Source: Candidatus Helarchaeota archaeon (GTDB taxonomy: Archaea; Asgardarchaeota; Lokiarchaeia; Helarchaeales; RDOG01). From it: a stretch of DNA of 64,000 nucleotides. The stretch's first letter is position 1. Each line of letters starts with the position of its first letter. Location of the stretch: positions 165,669-229,668 of the forward strand of contig JAHPZH010000003.1 in the NCBI GenBank assembly GCA_019058315.1. Reading direction: 5' to 3'. The notes beneath the pieces are model-generated. The model had not been told where the DNA came from. It made no database searches and saw only the letters and a program-made list of their open reading frames with translations. Positions 53,450-62,287 of the stretch are shown here, one piece after another. Made by a program: the position numbers and the translations under genes.

Positions 53450-53971
53450 TTATTCAAGCTTATTTAATTTAATTTCCAAAACTCCATTCTTATAAGAAGC
53501 AGAAATATTATCTTTGTCTACTTTACATGGTAAAGCTATTCTCTTATGGATTTTTCTTTTATGAACAGAAATTAAAATACTTGTACTTTTTAAATTGAGT
53601 TTTATATCATTTTTTTCTAAACCTGGTAAATCTACAATTATAATTAATTTTTCTTCATCATCTATAATATCAACTAAAATATCTTTAGAAATATAAGGTT
53701 TAGAAAGAGTAGCAGCTTTGGGTTTTAAAGGTAAATTATTTCCTGTAATTCTAAAAATATCGCTATCATTGAATTGATCCAAATTCAAATTACCTTTTTC
53801 TATTTGATCTTGAAATTGTGTAAAGAATTTTTCAAATTCCGGTAAAATTTTCTTGAAATTTTCAGCTAGATATTTGATAAGATCATTAAAATTTTCACTT
53901 GGAATATCATCTTCGTCTCTGTCATCTTTCCTATTTTTTTTCTTTTTATTTTCGTCGAAATCGTCTACCAT
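53450..53971 (-). CDS. Hsp20/alpha-crystallin family protein
   Basis: A 173-residue small heat-shock protein. The alpha-crystallin domain lies at about 97-173: LIIIVDLPGLEKNDIKL, then ILISVHKRKIHKRIALP, and NGVLEIKLNKLE at the end, which is the A-x-x-x-n-GVL signature. It lacks the C-terminal I-x-I tail. The N-terminus (1-50) is very rich in Asp, Lys and Glu. These proteins hold unfolded proteins in large oligomers. Confidence 0.86.
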   Translation of the reverse strand: MVDDFDENKKKKNRKDDRDEDDIPSENFNDLIKYLAENFKKILPEFEKFFTQFQDQIEKGNLNLDQFNDSDIFRITGNNLPLKPKAATLSKPYISKDILVDIIDDEEKLIIIVDLPGLEKNDIKLNLKSTSILISVHKRKIHKRIALPCKVDKDNISASYKNGVLEIKLNKLE

Positions 53972-54125
53972 AAACTCACAACTAATATATCAAAGAAATC
54001 GTTTAATAAAATATTTATTATTAGGGCATTAAAAATCAAAAGATTTAAAGGAAATAAAAACCTTAATTTGTTAAGAATTTATAGAGAAATGATTTAACTT
54101 TTTATATATTAATGGAGCTAAAATC

Positions 54126-54302
54126 GTGCCAGGAAGTCATGGTAGCTTAACAAAAGCTGGGAAAGTGCGCCAACAAACTCCAAAAGTGGAGTCGAAGAAA
54201 GCACCTAAGCCTATACCCCGAATAAGGAATAAAAGGAATTATATTAAGAGAATAATTCAGGGGCAGAGGGTTGGGCAAGAAAAGTTTGATAGAAGAAGAT
54301 AA
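54126..54302 (+). CDS. 30S ribosomal protein S30e
   Basis: A 58-residue basic protein beginning [18 protein letters not shown], which matches archaeal and eukaryotic S30e. It reads on through [17 protein letters not shown] and ends QEKFDRRR. The start is GTG at 54126 with GGAGCT upstream. In animals S30 is made as a ubiquitin-like fusion (FUBI-S30); here it is free-standing. It is a clear archaeal/eukaryotic marker. Confidence 0.9.
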   Translation: MPGSHGSLTKAGKVRQQTPKVESKKAPKPIPRIRNKRNYIKRIIQGQRVGQEKFDRRR

Positions 54303-54329
54303 AAAACTTTTTATTTCTTGTAAATTTAA

Positions 54330-54362
54330 CTTTTTTATTAACAACAATTTAGTTTTTTTTTT
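54330..54362 (+). terminator. T-rich terminator after S30e
   Basis: The stop codon at 54302 is followed by T runs, with the longest (ten or more T) at about 54352-54361. No stable hairpin is visible. The rest of the gap to 54503 holds only a 24-codon open frame that I reject. Confidence 0.4.
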
Positions 54363-54502
54363 GAGTAAAGATGATGAAAAAAGTTTGTTGGAAGAAACTA
54401 ATAAAGACAGAGTACTTAAAATAAAAAAAGTTTAAAATCTTTTAGAATAGAGGATTTAAAATAAAGAAAAAAATGGCAAAAAGCCAATTTTTTGAAGCAA
54501 TT

Positions 54503-54793
54503 TTACTTTTTTGTTAATTCCAGCGTTATTTCGATTGTTGAAACAGAGAAATCGCCTCTATCTTTACTATGGATAGTTTCGGTTCCTGTCTCAATTTTTC
54601 CTATTTTGACTTGATTTTCCAAGAATCGAGATCTTAAGATTTCTGCTACATCTACAGCTCTTGAAATAGCTCTTCCTCTTGCTTTAATAACAATATCTTT
54701 AGAACCACCTTGAATTATTGCAAAACAAGCCATAACATAATTCATTGCAGATTTTTGTCCAATATATACCACATTATCATGGATTTTACTCAT
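54503..54793 (-). CDS. albA: DNA/RNA-binding protein Alba
   Basis: A 96-residue Alba protein, an archaeal chromatin and RNA-binding dimer. VVYIGQKSAMNYVMACFAI at about 8-26, IVIKARGRAISRAVDVAEIL at about 34-53 and the C-terminal IEITLELTKK strand are typical. The Lys in GQKS is the position acetylated in Sulfolobus Alba. The ATG at 54793 follows AAAGGTGA; an in-frame GTG 12 bases earlier overlaps that site. Confidence 0.93.
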   Translation of the reverse strand: MSKIHDNVVYIGQKSAMNYVMACFAIIQGGSKDIVIKARGRAISRAVDVAEILRSRFLENQVKIGKIETGTETIHSKDRGDFSVSTIEITLELTKK

Positions 54794-54817
54794 TTTGTTT
54801 TTCACCTTTGTAGTTTT

Positions 54818-54964
54818 ATGGTTTATGCACTAATTTTTTTTAGAAGATATTTTTTACCTTCGGATTTTTTTGGATTTGTTTTAGGTTTGCTTAATTTTAC
54901 AATTCTTTTAATTTCCCTTGGTAAGATCATAAAAAAATTGTATAAGACCTTAAAAGAAAAGTAA
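54818..54964 (+). CDS. Possible small membrane protein, 48 residues
   Basis: An open frame starting at ATG 54818 encodes a basic-hydrophobic-basic peptide: FFRRYFLPSDFFG, then LGLLNFTILLISLG as one membrane helix, then KIIKKLYKTLKEK. The charge pattern fits a single-pass protein, but there is no ribosome binding site and the family is unknown. It is divergent from alba and converges on the dehydrogenase gene. Confidence 0.3.
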   Translation: MVYALIFFRRYFLPSDFFGFVLGLLNFTILLISLGKIIKKLYKTLKEK

Positions 54965-55018
54965 TTATAAATATCTTTTTATTCAAATTTAGAATTATCT
55001 AAAGATTATAATTGATGA

Positions 55019-55990
55019 TTATAATTGATTTACAAGGTTAGGTGGCATTTCCCCTTTTAATGCCAATATAAGATTCTTTGCTGCTATTAACGCCATTTTA
55101 GTCCTTGTTTCATAAGTTGCAGAACCGATATGTGGTAATAATACAACATTTTCTAATCTAACAAGCGGGTTTTTTTCTGCATCAATTGGTTCACGAGTAT
55201 AAACATCTAATCCTACAGCAGCAATTTTCTTTTCCTTTAATACCTCAATTAATGCTTGCTCATCGATTACGGAACCTCTAGAGGTATTGATCAGAATAGC
55301 AGTTTTTTTCATTAAATTTAACTCTTTTTTACCTATCATCTTTTTAGTTTCATTTGTCAGTGGAACATGAATACTGACAATATCCGCTTCTTTCAATAGG
55401 GTTGTTAAATCCATAAATTTGGCTCCTAGTTTTTTTTCAATCTCTGGTTTTGGTGTTCGACTAAAATAAATTATTTGCATATTGAAGCCTACGGCTCGCC
55501 TTGCAACTGCAGATCCAATTCTACCCATTCCAATAATTCCCAAGGTCTTTCCATATAAGTCATAACCCAATAAAAGAGTAGGAGTCCATCTTTTCCATTT
55601 TCCAGCCCTTAAATATTTATCAGCTTCAATTAACCGTCTTGCAGTTGCAAATATTAACCCCCAAGCGATATCTGCTGTGGCTTCGGTTAATACCCCCGGT
55701 GTATTAGTTACCATTATTTTTTTCTTCGTAGCAAATTTAATATCAATATTATCAAAACCAACTGCATAATTACTGATTATTTTTAAATTTTTTGCAGCCG
55801 AAATTACTTCTCCATCGATCTTATCTGATAAGCTACATAATAATCCGTCAATATCCGCAATTTCGCGTTTTAGTTTATTCTTAGTCAAAATTTCTGCTTC
55901 TGATTGTATTTTAATTTCAGCATTTGGTAATTCTTTGCGGATTAAATCGATTCCTTCTGATAATATCTCTCGTGTGATAAATATTTTCAA
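55019..55990 (-). CDS. D-2-hydroxyacid dehydrogenase (glyoxylate reductase-like)
   Basis: A 323-residue NAD(P)-dependent dehydrogenase. The nucleotide fold has GIIGMGRIGSAVARRA near 148-163, followed by FSRTPKPE. The catalytic triad is Arg in INTSRGSVIDE near 233, Glu near 262 and His in LLPHIGSATYETR near 284. It most resembles glyoxylate/hydroxypyruvate reductases. The start is TTG at 55990, seven bases after GGGGTGAT; the GTG upstream is part of that site. A CoA-transferase gene lies about 65 bp upstream on the same strand. Confidence 0.88.
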   Translation of the reverse strand: MKIFITREILSEGIDLIRKELPNAEIKIQSEAEILTKNKLKREIADIDGLLCSLSDKIDGEVISAAKNLKIISNYAVGFDNIDIKFATKKKIMVTNTPGVLTEATADIAWGLIFATARRLIEADKYLRAGKWKRWTPTLLLGYDLYGKTLGIIGMGRIGSAVARRAVGFNMQIIYFSRTPKPEIEKKLGAKFMDLTTLLKEADIVSIHVPLTNETKKMIGKKELNLMKKTAILINTSRGSVIDEQALIEVLKEKKIAAVGLDVYTREPIDAEKNPLVRLENVVLLPHIGSATYETRTKMALIAAKNLILALKGEMPPNLVNQL

Positions 55991-56055
55991 GGCCAAAATC
56001 ACCCCATTTGTAATGGCAATAATAAAAATAAAAAGAAGAGAGTTGAAATAAATAA

Positions 56056-57261
56056 TTAAATTACTTTCTTTTTCTTAAGAGCTTTTATTTCTTCATCATT
56101 ATATCCTAATTCGCTTAAAATTTCTTTTGTATGATGCCCCATTGGTGGTCCGGGGAATAAAAATTTCGCAGGAGTATCGGACAATTTTATTGGAAATCCA
56201 ATTTGTTTCATAGTTTCTCCATCGCCAATGGGCACGTCAATAACCATTTCTCTAGCTTTCACTTGAGGATCATCTTCAACTTCCCAAAGTTCATTCATGG
56301 GAGCTACACATGTATCGACTTTCCTTAATTCCTTAACCCAAGTATCTCTATCTTTGGTGAGAAATATCTTTTCAAATTGTTCGAACATCAAATCTTGAGG
56401 GGTTTTACCACTTCTTTCAGCTTCTTCTCTCGATATTTCCTTAACTCCCATTACTTTTATTAAATTCATATAAAATTTAGGTTCCAAGGCTCCAACTGTG
56501 ATGTATTTTCCATCTTTACATTTATATATCCAATATTGTGGAAGCCCACCTGATAACATATTTCTTGAAGGATCTTGCCTCACATTATCTACCAGGTATG
56601 AACTATAAACCATAGGAAGGAAACCAAGAGTTCCATCCATCATAGCTACGTCTATATACTGACCTTTTCCTGTTTTTTCGCGTGCAACTAATGCTATCAA
56701 TATACCTATGACCGCATGTAGTCCTCCACCAAACATATCTCCTATCTGAAGTCCGGGTACTATTGGTTTCTTAGTTTCTCTATCTCTCGTCACTGATGCT
56801 ACACCAGATGTTCCTATATAATTGAGATCATGTCCTGCATAGTCCCGATAAGGCCCATTTTGTCCATAGCCTGTAATCGAACAATAAATTATTCTAGGAT
56901 TTATTTTTGCTATAGTTTCATAATCCACACCTAAATTTTTTACAACTCCCGGTCTAAATTGCTCTACAATTACGTCAGCAGACTCTGCTAATTTATAAAA
57001 AATTTCTCTTCCTTCATCAGTTTTTAAATTTAGTGAAATATTTCTTTTATTTCGATTTAATGCATGATAAAGATAACTATCTTTTTTTCTAGTTCCGGGA
57101 ATGGTAACATGAGGTGGAGCCATACGTGCGTTGTCTTGACGAACTCTGGATTCAATTTTAATAACATCAGCCCCGAAATCTGAAAAATATCTTGTACCAA
57201 AAGGTCCTGGAAATAACATAGTCAAATCTAAAATTTTAATTCCTTCTAAAGCTAAAACCAT
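56056..57261 (-). CDS. CaiB/BaiF family (class III) CoA-transferase
   Basis: A 401-residue class III CoA-transferase. The N-terminus LEGIKILDLTMLFPGPFGTRYFSDFGADVIKIE is diagnostic (positions 4-36). VEQFRPGVVKNLG and GYGQNGPYRDYAGHDLNYIG follow, the last holding the catalytic Asp near 169. The family moves CoA between carboxylic acids through an aspartyl-CoA anhydride. The ATG has AAAGGCG upstream. Together with the ligases and thiolases at the left end it points to broad acyl-CoA use, but the substrate is unknown. Confidence 0.88.
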   Translation of the reverse strand: MVLALEGIKILDLTMLFPGPFGTRYFSDFGADVIKIESRVRQDNARMAPPHVTIPGTRKKDSYLYHALNRNKRNISLNLKTDEGREIFYKLAESADVIVEQFRPGVVKNLGVDYETIAKINPRIIYCSITGYGQNGPYRDYAGHDLNYIGTSGVASVTRDRETKKPIVPGLQIGDMFGGGLHAVIGILIALVAREKTGKGQYIDVAMMDGTLGFLPMVYSSYLVDNVRQDPSRNMLSGGLPQYWIYKCKDGKYITVGALEPKFYMNLIKVMGVKEISREEAERSGKTPQDLMFEQFEKIFLTKDRDTWVKELRKVDTCVAPMNELWEVEDDPQVKAREMVIDVPIGDGETMKQIGFPIKLSDTPAKFLFPGPPMGHHTKEILSELGYNDEEIKALKKKKVI

Positions 57262-57470
57262 AATAATCGCCTTTTAGATTCCTTTCTCTAATCTTTAATT
57301 CTGAAATCATTTAAATTAAGGTCTAAAGATTTAAATTTTTTATTGTAGCATTTTAGTAATATTTGAAAATAATGAATTAATCGAATATATTCAATTAAAA
57401 AACTCAAAAAATTAAGAAAAAGTCGTAAATGGTGTATACTAATATAGTAGAGTAAGAGAATCTTTCAATC

Positions 57471-57686
57471 TCATTTTTTATCTTTGCTTGACAGATACCA
57501 GTCTAAATACTCTTTTCTTCGTTTTTCCTTTTCAAAATCCTTAGTTTTTTCGTGTTTGACTTGATCTCGAAGTTTTTCTTGTAAATCGTCAAGTTCGACT
57601 CTTGTAAGGCTCAAACCACAGCGTTTACAAGTGTATCTGTACAAGGCATACTTCATTTTGCCTGCGCACTCGGGGCACTTTGCCAT
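57471..57686 (-). CDS. Small zinc-ribbon protein with charged tail
   Basis: A 71-residue protein. A zinc ribbon at the N-terminus (AKCPECAGKMKYALY then YTCKRCGL, ligands Cys4/7 and Cys18/21) is followed by a highly charged helix to the end. The ATG at 57686 has GAGATG upstream. This leader is repeated 33 bp further upstream. Small ribbon proteins of this type often act in transcription or translation, but the family is not recognised. Confidence 0.75.
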   Translation of the reverse strand: MAKCPECAGKMKYALYRYTCKRCGLSLTRVELDDLQEKLRDQVKHEKTKDFEKEKRRKEYLDWYLSSKDKK

Positions 57687-57736
57687 TCAAAACATCTCTT
57701 CATCTATTTAAAATCTATTTCAAAACATCTCTTCAT
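57686..57736. repeat. 18 bp direct repeat, two copies
   Basis: The sequence TTCAAAACATCTCTTCAT occurs at 57686-57703 and again at 57719-57736. On the minus strand the first copy includes the ribosome binding site of the small zinc-ribbon gene. It may be a slippage duplication of the leader. Confidence 0.8.
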
Positions 57737-57935
57737 TTATTCTATAAAAGTAATATAATAAAAGAATTACGATTTCAAAAAATTGGTAATATAAAAAACG
57801 GTGGAATTAGTTGTATATGAATTGTACGTTGAACAAATTACTCTCATTAAATATATTTTTATTAGATTGAATAAATTACAAAATAGTATAAATTTATCAA
57901 CAAAAAGTGTTTTTAAAAATAATAAGGTGTAATTC

Positions 57936-58943
57936 ATGGGCGGTTATGGTTCTGATTACGATTACTCTGACGATGATAGTGTTGTAAAAAAAAGTGCGGC
58001 TTCTTATAATATTGACCATGGACGAAAATATGAAACAAAAGGGGCTGTACCTCCCCCAGTTGGAAAACATTTAATAACTGAAGCGAAATTTCCTATAGTT
58101 GTTGCAGTAGATGTAACAGGCTCTATGAAAACGTGGCCTCAAATCATATTTGAAAAATTATGTATTTTGTATAATGAAGCGTTATTTTTCCTTCCCGATA
58201 CACTTAAAGATGATTTTGAAATCTCTTTTGCAGCAATTGGAGATGCATATAGTGATTCTGCACCTTTACAAGTCACGGATTTTGCAGAAGGGGCAGAGTT
58301 GGATGAAAATATAAAGGCTCTTTATCCTGAGGGGGGAGGTGGAGGACAAACACGCGAAACATATGAATTAGCAGCTTATTATTATTTAAAACACTGTGAT
58401 ATGCCCAATGCGCTTTCACAACCCAAACCCTTACTAATTTTTGTTGGGGATGAGGGATTTTATTCCAAAATTAACAGGAAACACATAATGGATTTAATTG
58501 GTGATAAAGTAAAAACTGACCAAATTGCAAAAAATATGTTTGAACAATTACGACAAAAGTTTAATGTCTACATTTTGAGAGTAAGATATGACTCTGAAGC
58601 ATCGAATAAAAGAATAAATGAAGATTGGGTAAAAGTACTAGGCGAAAATAATGTAATTTTAATGAAACAACCAAGAAGAATTGTAGATACAATTCTAGGT
58701 ATTATCGCAACAATAGTAGATGGATGGGATAAATTTAAAGATCGGATTGAAATACGTCAGACGCCTGAACAAGTTGATCAAGTTTATTCAACTTTAAGCG
58801 GTCTTCAAATAGAAAATAAAAAATATGTTTATAAATTTCAAGCTTTGCAATGTCCAAAGTGTGGTGGTGCATTGGATGAAGTTCCAGATTATAATAAACC
58901 CGTAAAGTGTCCTTTCTGCCAAATTCAACTTGTTCGAATTTAA
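57936..58943 (+). CDS. VWA domain protein with C-terminal zinc ribbon
   Basis: A 335-residue protein. A von Willebrand A domain spans about 48-260. The metal-ion site is VAVDVTGSM (Asp54, Thr/Ser pair), and ALYPEGGGGGQTRETYELA and LLIFVGDEGFYS supply the other loops. The last 40 residues form a ribbon (CPKCGGALDE...CPFCQ). It has no signal peptide, so it acts inside the cell, probably assembling proteins in a Mg-dependent way. The next gene starts 9 bp later, which implies cotranscription. Its ribbon resembles that of the protein at 59712. Confidence 0.82.
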   Translation: MGGYGSDYDYSDDDSVVKKSAASYNIDHGRKYETKGAVPPPVGKHLITEAKFPIVVAVDVTGSMKTWPQIIFEKLCILYNEALFFLPDTLKDDFEISFAAIGDAYSDSAPLQVTDFAEGAELDENIKALYPEGGGGGQTRETYELAAYYYLKHCDMPNALSQPKPLLIFVGDEGFYSKINRKHIMDLIGDKVKTDQIAKNMFEQLRQKFNVYILRVRYDSEASNKRINEDWVKVLGENNVILMKQPRRIVDTILGIIATIVDGWDKFKDRIEIRQTPEQVDQVYSTLSGLQIENKKYVYKFQALQCPKCGGALDEVPDYNKPVKCPFCQIQLVRI

Positions 58944-58952
58944 ATGGTTTAA

Positions 58953-59540
58953 ATGCATTATATTGAAGACGCTTCAATAGAGAATATTTGGAAAAAAGCA
59001 AAGAATTTAATCCTAAATAAAGGATCAGAAATTCTTGATGAAAAAGAAGAATTATTTGAAATTCTTGACCTCTTTTTAATTATTAAACAGCCAGAGACAT
59101 CAGACCAAGAGAAACAAATTCATGATAAAGAAATGAAAAAATGGATGATGGAAAATTTTACTGAAATAAAGAATATTCCCGAATTACACGATACAAAGAG
59201 TTATGGTTGGAGATTATACAATTTTCAAGGAAAAGATCAAATTAAATGGATAATCAATAAGTTGAAAAAGAAAAAAGCTACCAAATCAGCAACGATAGTG
59301 ACTATAGAACCGAAAGATGAAAATTATATTCCATGCGTAAGTTTGCTAGATTTCAAAATTAGAAATGGAGAATTATTAATGTCTGTCACATGTAGAAGTC
59401 TAGATTTTGGTAAAAAAGCTTTGTATAATTTATATTTTTTATCTGATATAGCCCACGATGTTGCAAAAGAACTCAAAATCAATAATATTAAACTAAAAAT
59501 CTTTGTTATATCTGCTCATATTTATAAAAAAGATACGTGA
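58953..59540 (+). CDS. Thymidylate synthase-like protein (archaeal type, short)
   Basis: A 195-residue protein whose C-terminal half resembles archaeal thymidylate synthase. IPCVSLLDFKIRNGEL at about 124-139 has the P-C pair of the catalytic Cys, VTCRSLDFGKKALYNLYFLSDIA has the R-S-x-D and N of the dUMP site, and IFVISAHIYKKD ends like the family's HSAHIYE. The N-terminal 60 residues do not match. Typical archaeal enzymes are longer (about 220 residues). It may be a real synthase, a hydroxymethylase-type relative or a repurposed fold. It lies 9 bp after the VWA gene. Confidence 0.6.
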   Translation: MHYIEDASIENIWKKAKNLILNKGSEILDEKEELFEILDLFLIIKQPETSDQEKQIHDKEMKKWMMENFTEIKNIPELHDTKSYGWRLYNFQGKDQIKWIINKLKKKKATKSATIVTIEPKDENYIPCVSLLDFKIRNGELLMSVTCRSLDFGKKALYNLYFLSDIAHDVAKELKINNIKLKIFVISAHIYKKDT

Positions 59541-59711
59541 ATCAGCTTGGATGAAGAATACTGGCGGTAAAAGTCAAACATTATTTATTTTTCACAAGCC
59601 AATATAGGATAGAAAATTGAAATAATTAAAAAATAAATAGGGATACATGTTAATTTGGTCAAAGAATTTAAATGAAAATAATGAAGTGTTTCATGACTGT
59701 GGATTGAGATA

Positions 59712-60797
59712 ATGGAGCAAGAGATTTTATTTGAAGATAATCAATATGGAAGAATTAAATATAATATTAATGATAAACTATGGTTAAAAAGTAGAATCTT
59801 GATAAAAAAAGATAGTATAGAAATTTTCGATGAAGATGATAAGATATATATAACCATTCCTTTTCAAGATATTACTTTTTTTAAAAATTATAAAAAATAC
59901 TCTCAAATTAAATCAAATAAGGTCATAATATTTATACAATTTACAGCGAAAAAGAAATTACAAATTTATGAAAATTTTCTTAAAATTTTGAAGAAAAGCA
60001 TATTTGAAAATCTGTTTGATAAAAGTAACCCTAATTTCCAGATTTCAATTAAAGAATTCGCAAATAAATACGATTTTGATGAAGAATTAATAAACAATTC
60101 AATAAATAATGTGCTAGGAAATCATAAAAATAGAGGACAATTATATAAAGATAAATTTTTTTTATCCGATAAATTTCAAGGAGCAGTTTTATCGTATCTA
60201 AAACCAGTATATGAAACTACAATAAATACTATTGCAACTAAATTTAGAGTTGAAAATAAATTAGTTAAAAATTCAATTTTACAAATGATTCAAAATCAAA
60301 TAATTGATGCTAATCTAATTGATGAAAAAATTTTCTTCCCTAGGAAATTACAAGAAGCTGTTTTGAAGTATCTAGACCCAATTTATGAAATTTCAATAAT
60401 TAATATTGTAAATAGATTTAGGGTTAAAAAGGAATTAGTTATAGATTCATTAAAGAAGATGTTAAATGAGAAATTAATCAATGGTCAATTAAACGATGAA
60501 AGAATATTCTTTCCTGAAAAATTTCAAGAAGCATTTTTAAAATACATTGAACCATATGATGAATTTACCTTTAAAAATCTGGCAGAGAACTTTAAAATGA
60601 GACTAGAAACGGTAATAGAAGAAATTAAAATAATGATTGAAAAAGGTGTAATCAAAGGCAGATTAACCACTGATGGAGTTGTATTCAAACAAATTGAGTT
60701 GATTAAAATGGAGTGTCCTTCTTGTAAGGCACCTTTAGAAAAGTCTCCACCTTGTAAATGTGCTCATTGTGATTTTTTTATTGAAAAGATTGATTAA
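59712..60797 (+). CDS. PH-like domain, four tandem winged helices and zinc ribbon
   Basis: A 361-residue protein. Residues about 10-95 look like a PH/GRAM-type barrel (WLKSRILIKKDSIEIFD). Four winged-helix-like units of 58 residues start near 111, 169, 227 and 285, with the pattern I-x2-[IVL]-[AV]-x2-[FY] then IxxMIxxxxIxGxL and FFPxKxQEA. A zinc ribbon (Cys335/338, Cys348/350/353) ends the protein. Tandem winged helices occur in eukaryotic UFL1, PCI and ESCRT-II proteins, but homology is not shown here. The ATG follows GGATTGAG. It lies 171 bp after the TS-like gene. Confidence 0.7.
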   Translation: MEQEILFEDNQYGRIKYNINDKLWLKSRILIKKDSIEIFDEDDKIYITIPFQDITFFKNYKKYSQIKSNKVIIFIQFTAKKKLQIYENFLKILKKSIFENLFDKSNPNFQISIKEFANKYDFDEELINNSINNVLGNHKNRGQLYKDKFFLSDKFQGAVLSYLKPVYETTINTIATKFRVENKLVKNSILQMIQNQIIDANLIDEKIFFPRKLQEAVLKYLDPIYEISIINIVNRFRVKKELVIDSLKKMLNEKLINGQLNDERIFFPEKFQEAFLKYIEPYDEFTFKNLAENFKMRLETVIEEIKIMIEKGVIKGRLTTDGVVFKQIELIKMECPSCKAPLEKSPPCKCAHCDFFIEKID

Positions 60798-60853
60798 GAA
60801 GATATTTAGTGTTTTTCAATCTAATTAAAAAATGATAAAAATCAAAATATTTG

Positions 60854-61666
60854 ATGTTCCATATGAAATTGAATGAAGAATATTGGCATAGAATACTTAA
60901 TTTATATGGAAAAAATTATAATAAAAACATAAGACTGCTCAAAGAATTCTTAAAATCAAATAGAGGATATATTTTCGAAAAACCTATAGACGAAACGGTT
61001 ATAATATTATGCTCTGGAGGTATGGATTCTACTATTCTTATTGATTTGGTTATTAACAATTGGAATTCTAAAGTTATAATCATATATTTTAAAAGGGATG
61101 CTAAAAATGAGGAGTGGGAAGAAAAAGCAGTCGATTATTTTTTTGAGTTTTATAGGGCGAGATATCCCAATAATATCGTAGATTTATTAAAATTAAAGGT
61201 TCAAATTCCTCTGAGAATCAATAAGGAATATCTAGATAGAAATCGTCAGAAAATATTAGGATTACCTATGAGAAATTCCACCATGTGGAATAATACTGTA
61301 GCTCAAGCAGTATATTTAAGTGGGAAATATAAAACTACAATACGAACTATATTAATTGGTTCTGTTAAAGATGATAGAGATAATCCTGAATCTGGACCAT
61401 TATCCCTTCTATCTCAGACTATAAATACTTGTATCTGCACAGCTATATGGAATTGGCAAGTATATTCTCCTCTTTTAGATGATTCTTTTAAAAAGGGAGG
61501 GTTTTCGAAAATCGACCTCATAAAATATGCACAAGAAAATGATATTCCTATTGAAAAAACAAGATCTTGTTTTGAAAAGACGGAAACTCCATGTGGAAAA
61601 TGTCTTGCTTGTGAAAATAGGATAAAAGCTTTTTCAGAATATAAAAATTCTCTTTTAACTGACTAA
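60854..61666 (+). CDS. QueC-like PP-loop enzyme (7-cyano-7-deazaguanine synthase family)
   Basis: A 270-residue ATP-pyrophosphatase of the PP-loop type. The ATP loop is ILCSGGMDSTILIDL near 54-68. The C-terminal zinc site is SCFEKTETPCGKCLACENR near 237-255, which closely follows the QueC pattern with CGKCxxC. QueC makes preQ0, the precursor of archaeosine in tRNA. The middle region is longer and poorly matched, so another amidation or thiolation is possible. ATG 60854 is chosen, with 60863 as an alternative. It follows the winged-helix gene at about 60 bp. Confidence 0.72.
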   Translation: MFHMKLNEEYWHRILNLYGKNYNKNIRLLKEFLKSNRGYIFEKPIDETVIILCSGGMDSTILIDLVINNWNSKVIIIYFKRDAKNEEWEEKAVDYFFEFYRARYPNNIVDLLKLKVQIPLRINKEYLDRNRQKILGLPMRNSTMWNNTVAQAVYLSGKYKTTIRTILIGSVKDDRDNPESGPLSLLSQTINTCICTAIWNWQVYSPLLDDSFKKGGFSKIDLIKYAQENDIPIEKTRSCFEKTETPCGKCLACENRIKAFSEYKNSLLTD

Positions 61667-61675
61667 TTCGATCGT

Positions 61676-62287
61676 TTATTTATCAAGGCCGGATATATTT
61701 ATACAATAAACTAATCGTTTAAGAATTTTCAATTGTAAAATTAAAATAGTAACCGCAATAGGTAATGAAATTGCAACAAGTACAATTATATAGATTATTA
61801 GAATTGTCATTGGATTTTGAATTGAAAATATATTAGGACTAAATAGTGGTCTAATGGAGAAAGGTTTTATTATAAAAAGTAGTGGAAATAATAAAATAAT
61901 CATACCAAATAAGATTATTTGCCCAATAATTCCTATATAACTAAATATTTTTCCTTTTTTCTCTATATATAATATATCTTTTTCTTCCACACCGTGAGCT
62001 CCTAAAAATTTCATAATACTATTAATTGCCTTTACCCAATAAAGTTGTGTTATAATTGGAATCAATATACTTATGAGATAATTTCTAAAAACATCCTTTA
62101 ACTCTAAAGCGTCTGGGTTTTTGTATTTAAGCTCATTTAACTTTATTGCAATACCAATATCTTCTACCATCCTAATTGTTGAAAAAACCGTTCCGGCAAA
62201 TGGTATAAATATATATGGCAAAATTTTGATTAATCTATTCCAAGCATCGTTTAATCTCCACCATATATTTTTATTATTGTCATTCAT
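61676..62287 (-). CDS. Membrane protein, unknown function
   Basis: A 203-residue membrane protein. A basic, Trp-rich N-terminus (IWWRLNDAWNRL) and an amphipathic region precede about four hydrophobic segments (about 66-86, 112-137, 150-174 and 176-196). I do not recognise it. It converges with the QueC-like gene, with 9 bp between stop codons. Confidence 0.62.
   Translation of the reverse strand: MNDNNKNIWWRLNDAWNRLIKILPYIFIPFAGTVFSTIRMVEDIGIAIKLNELKYKNPDALELKDVFRNYLISILIPIITQLYWVKAINSIMKFLGAHGVEEKDILYIEKKGKIFSYIGIIGQIILFGMIILLFPLLFIIKPFSIRPLFSPNIFSIQNPMTILIIYIIVLVAISLPIAVTILILQLKILKRLVYCINISGLDK

Noticed and set aside
54126..54302. Ubiquitin-like fusion upstream of S30e, as in animals
   Set aside because: The frame begins directly at the S30e start with a ribosome binding site; no ubiquitin-like sequence precedes it.
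54361..54435. 24-codon open frame after the S30e terminator
   Set aside because: Too short, starts within a T run, and lacks a ribosome binding site.
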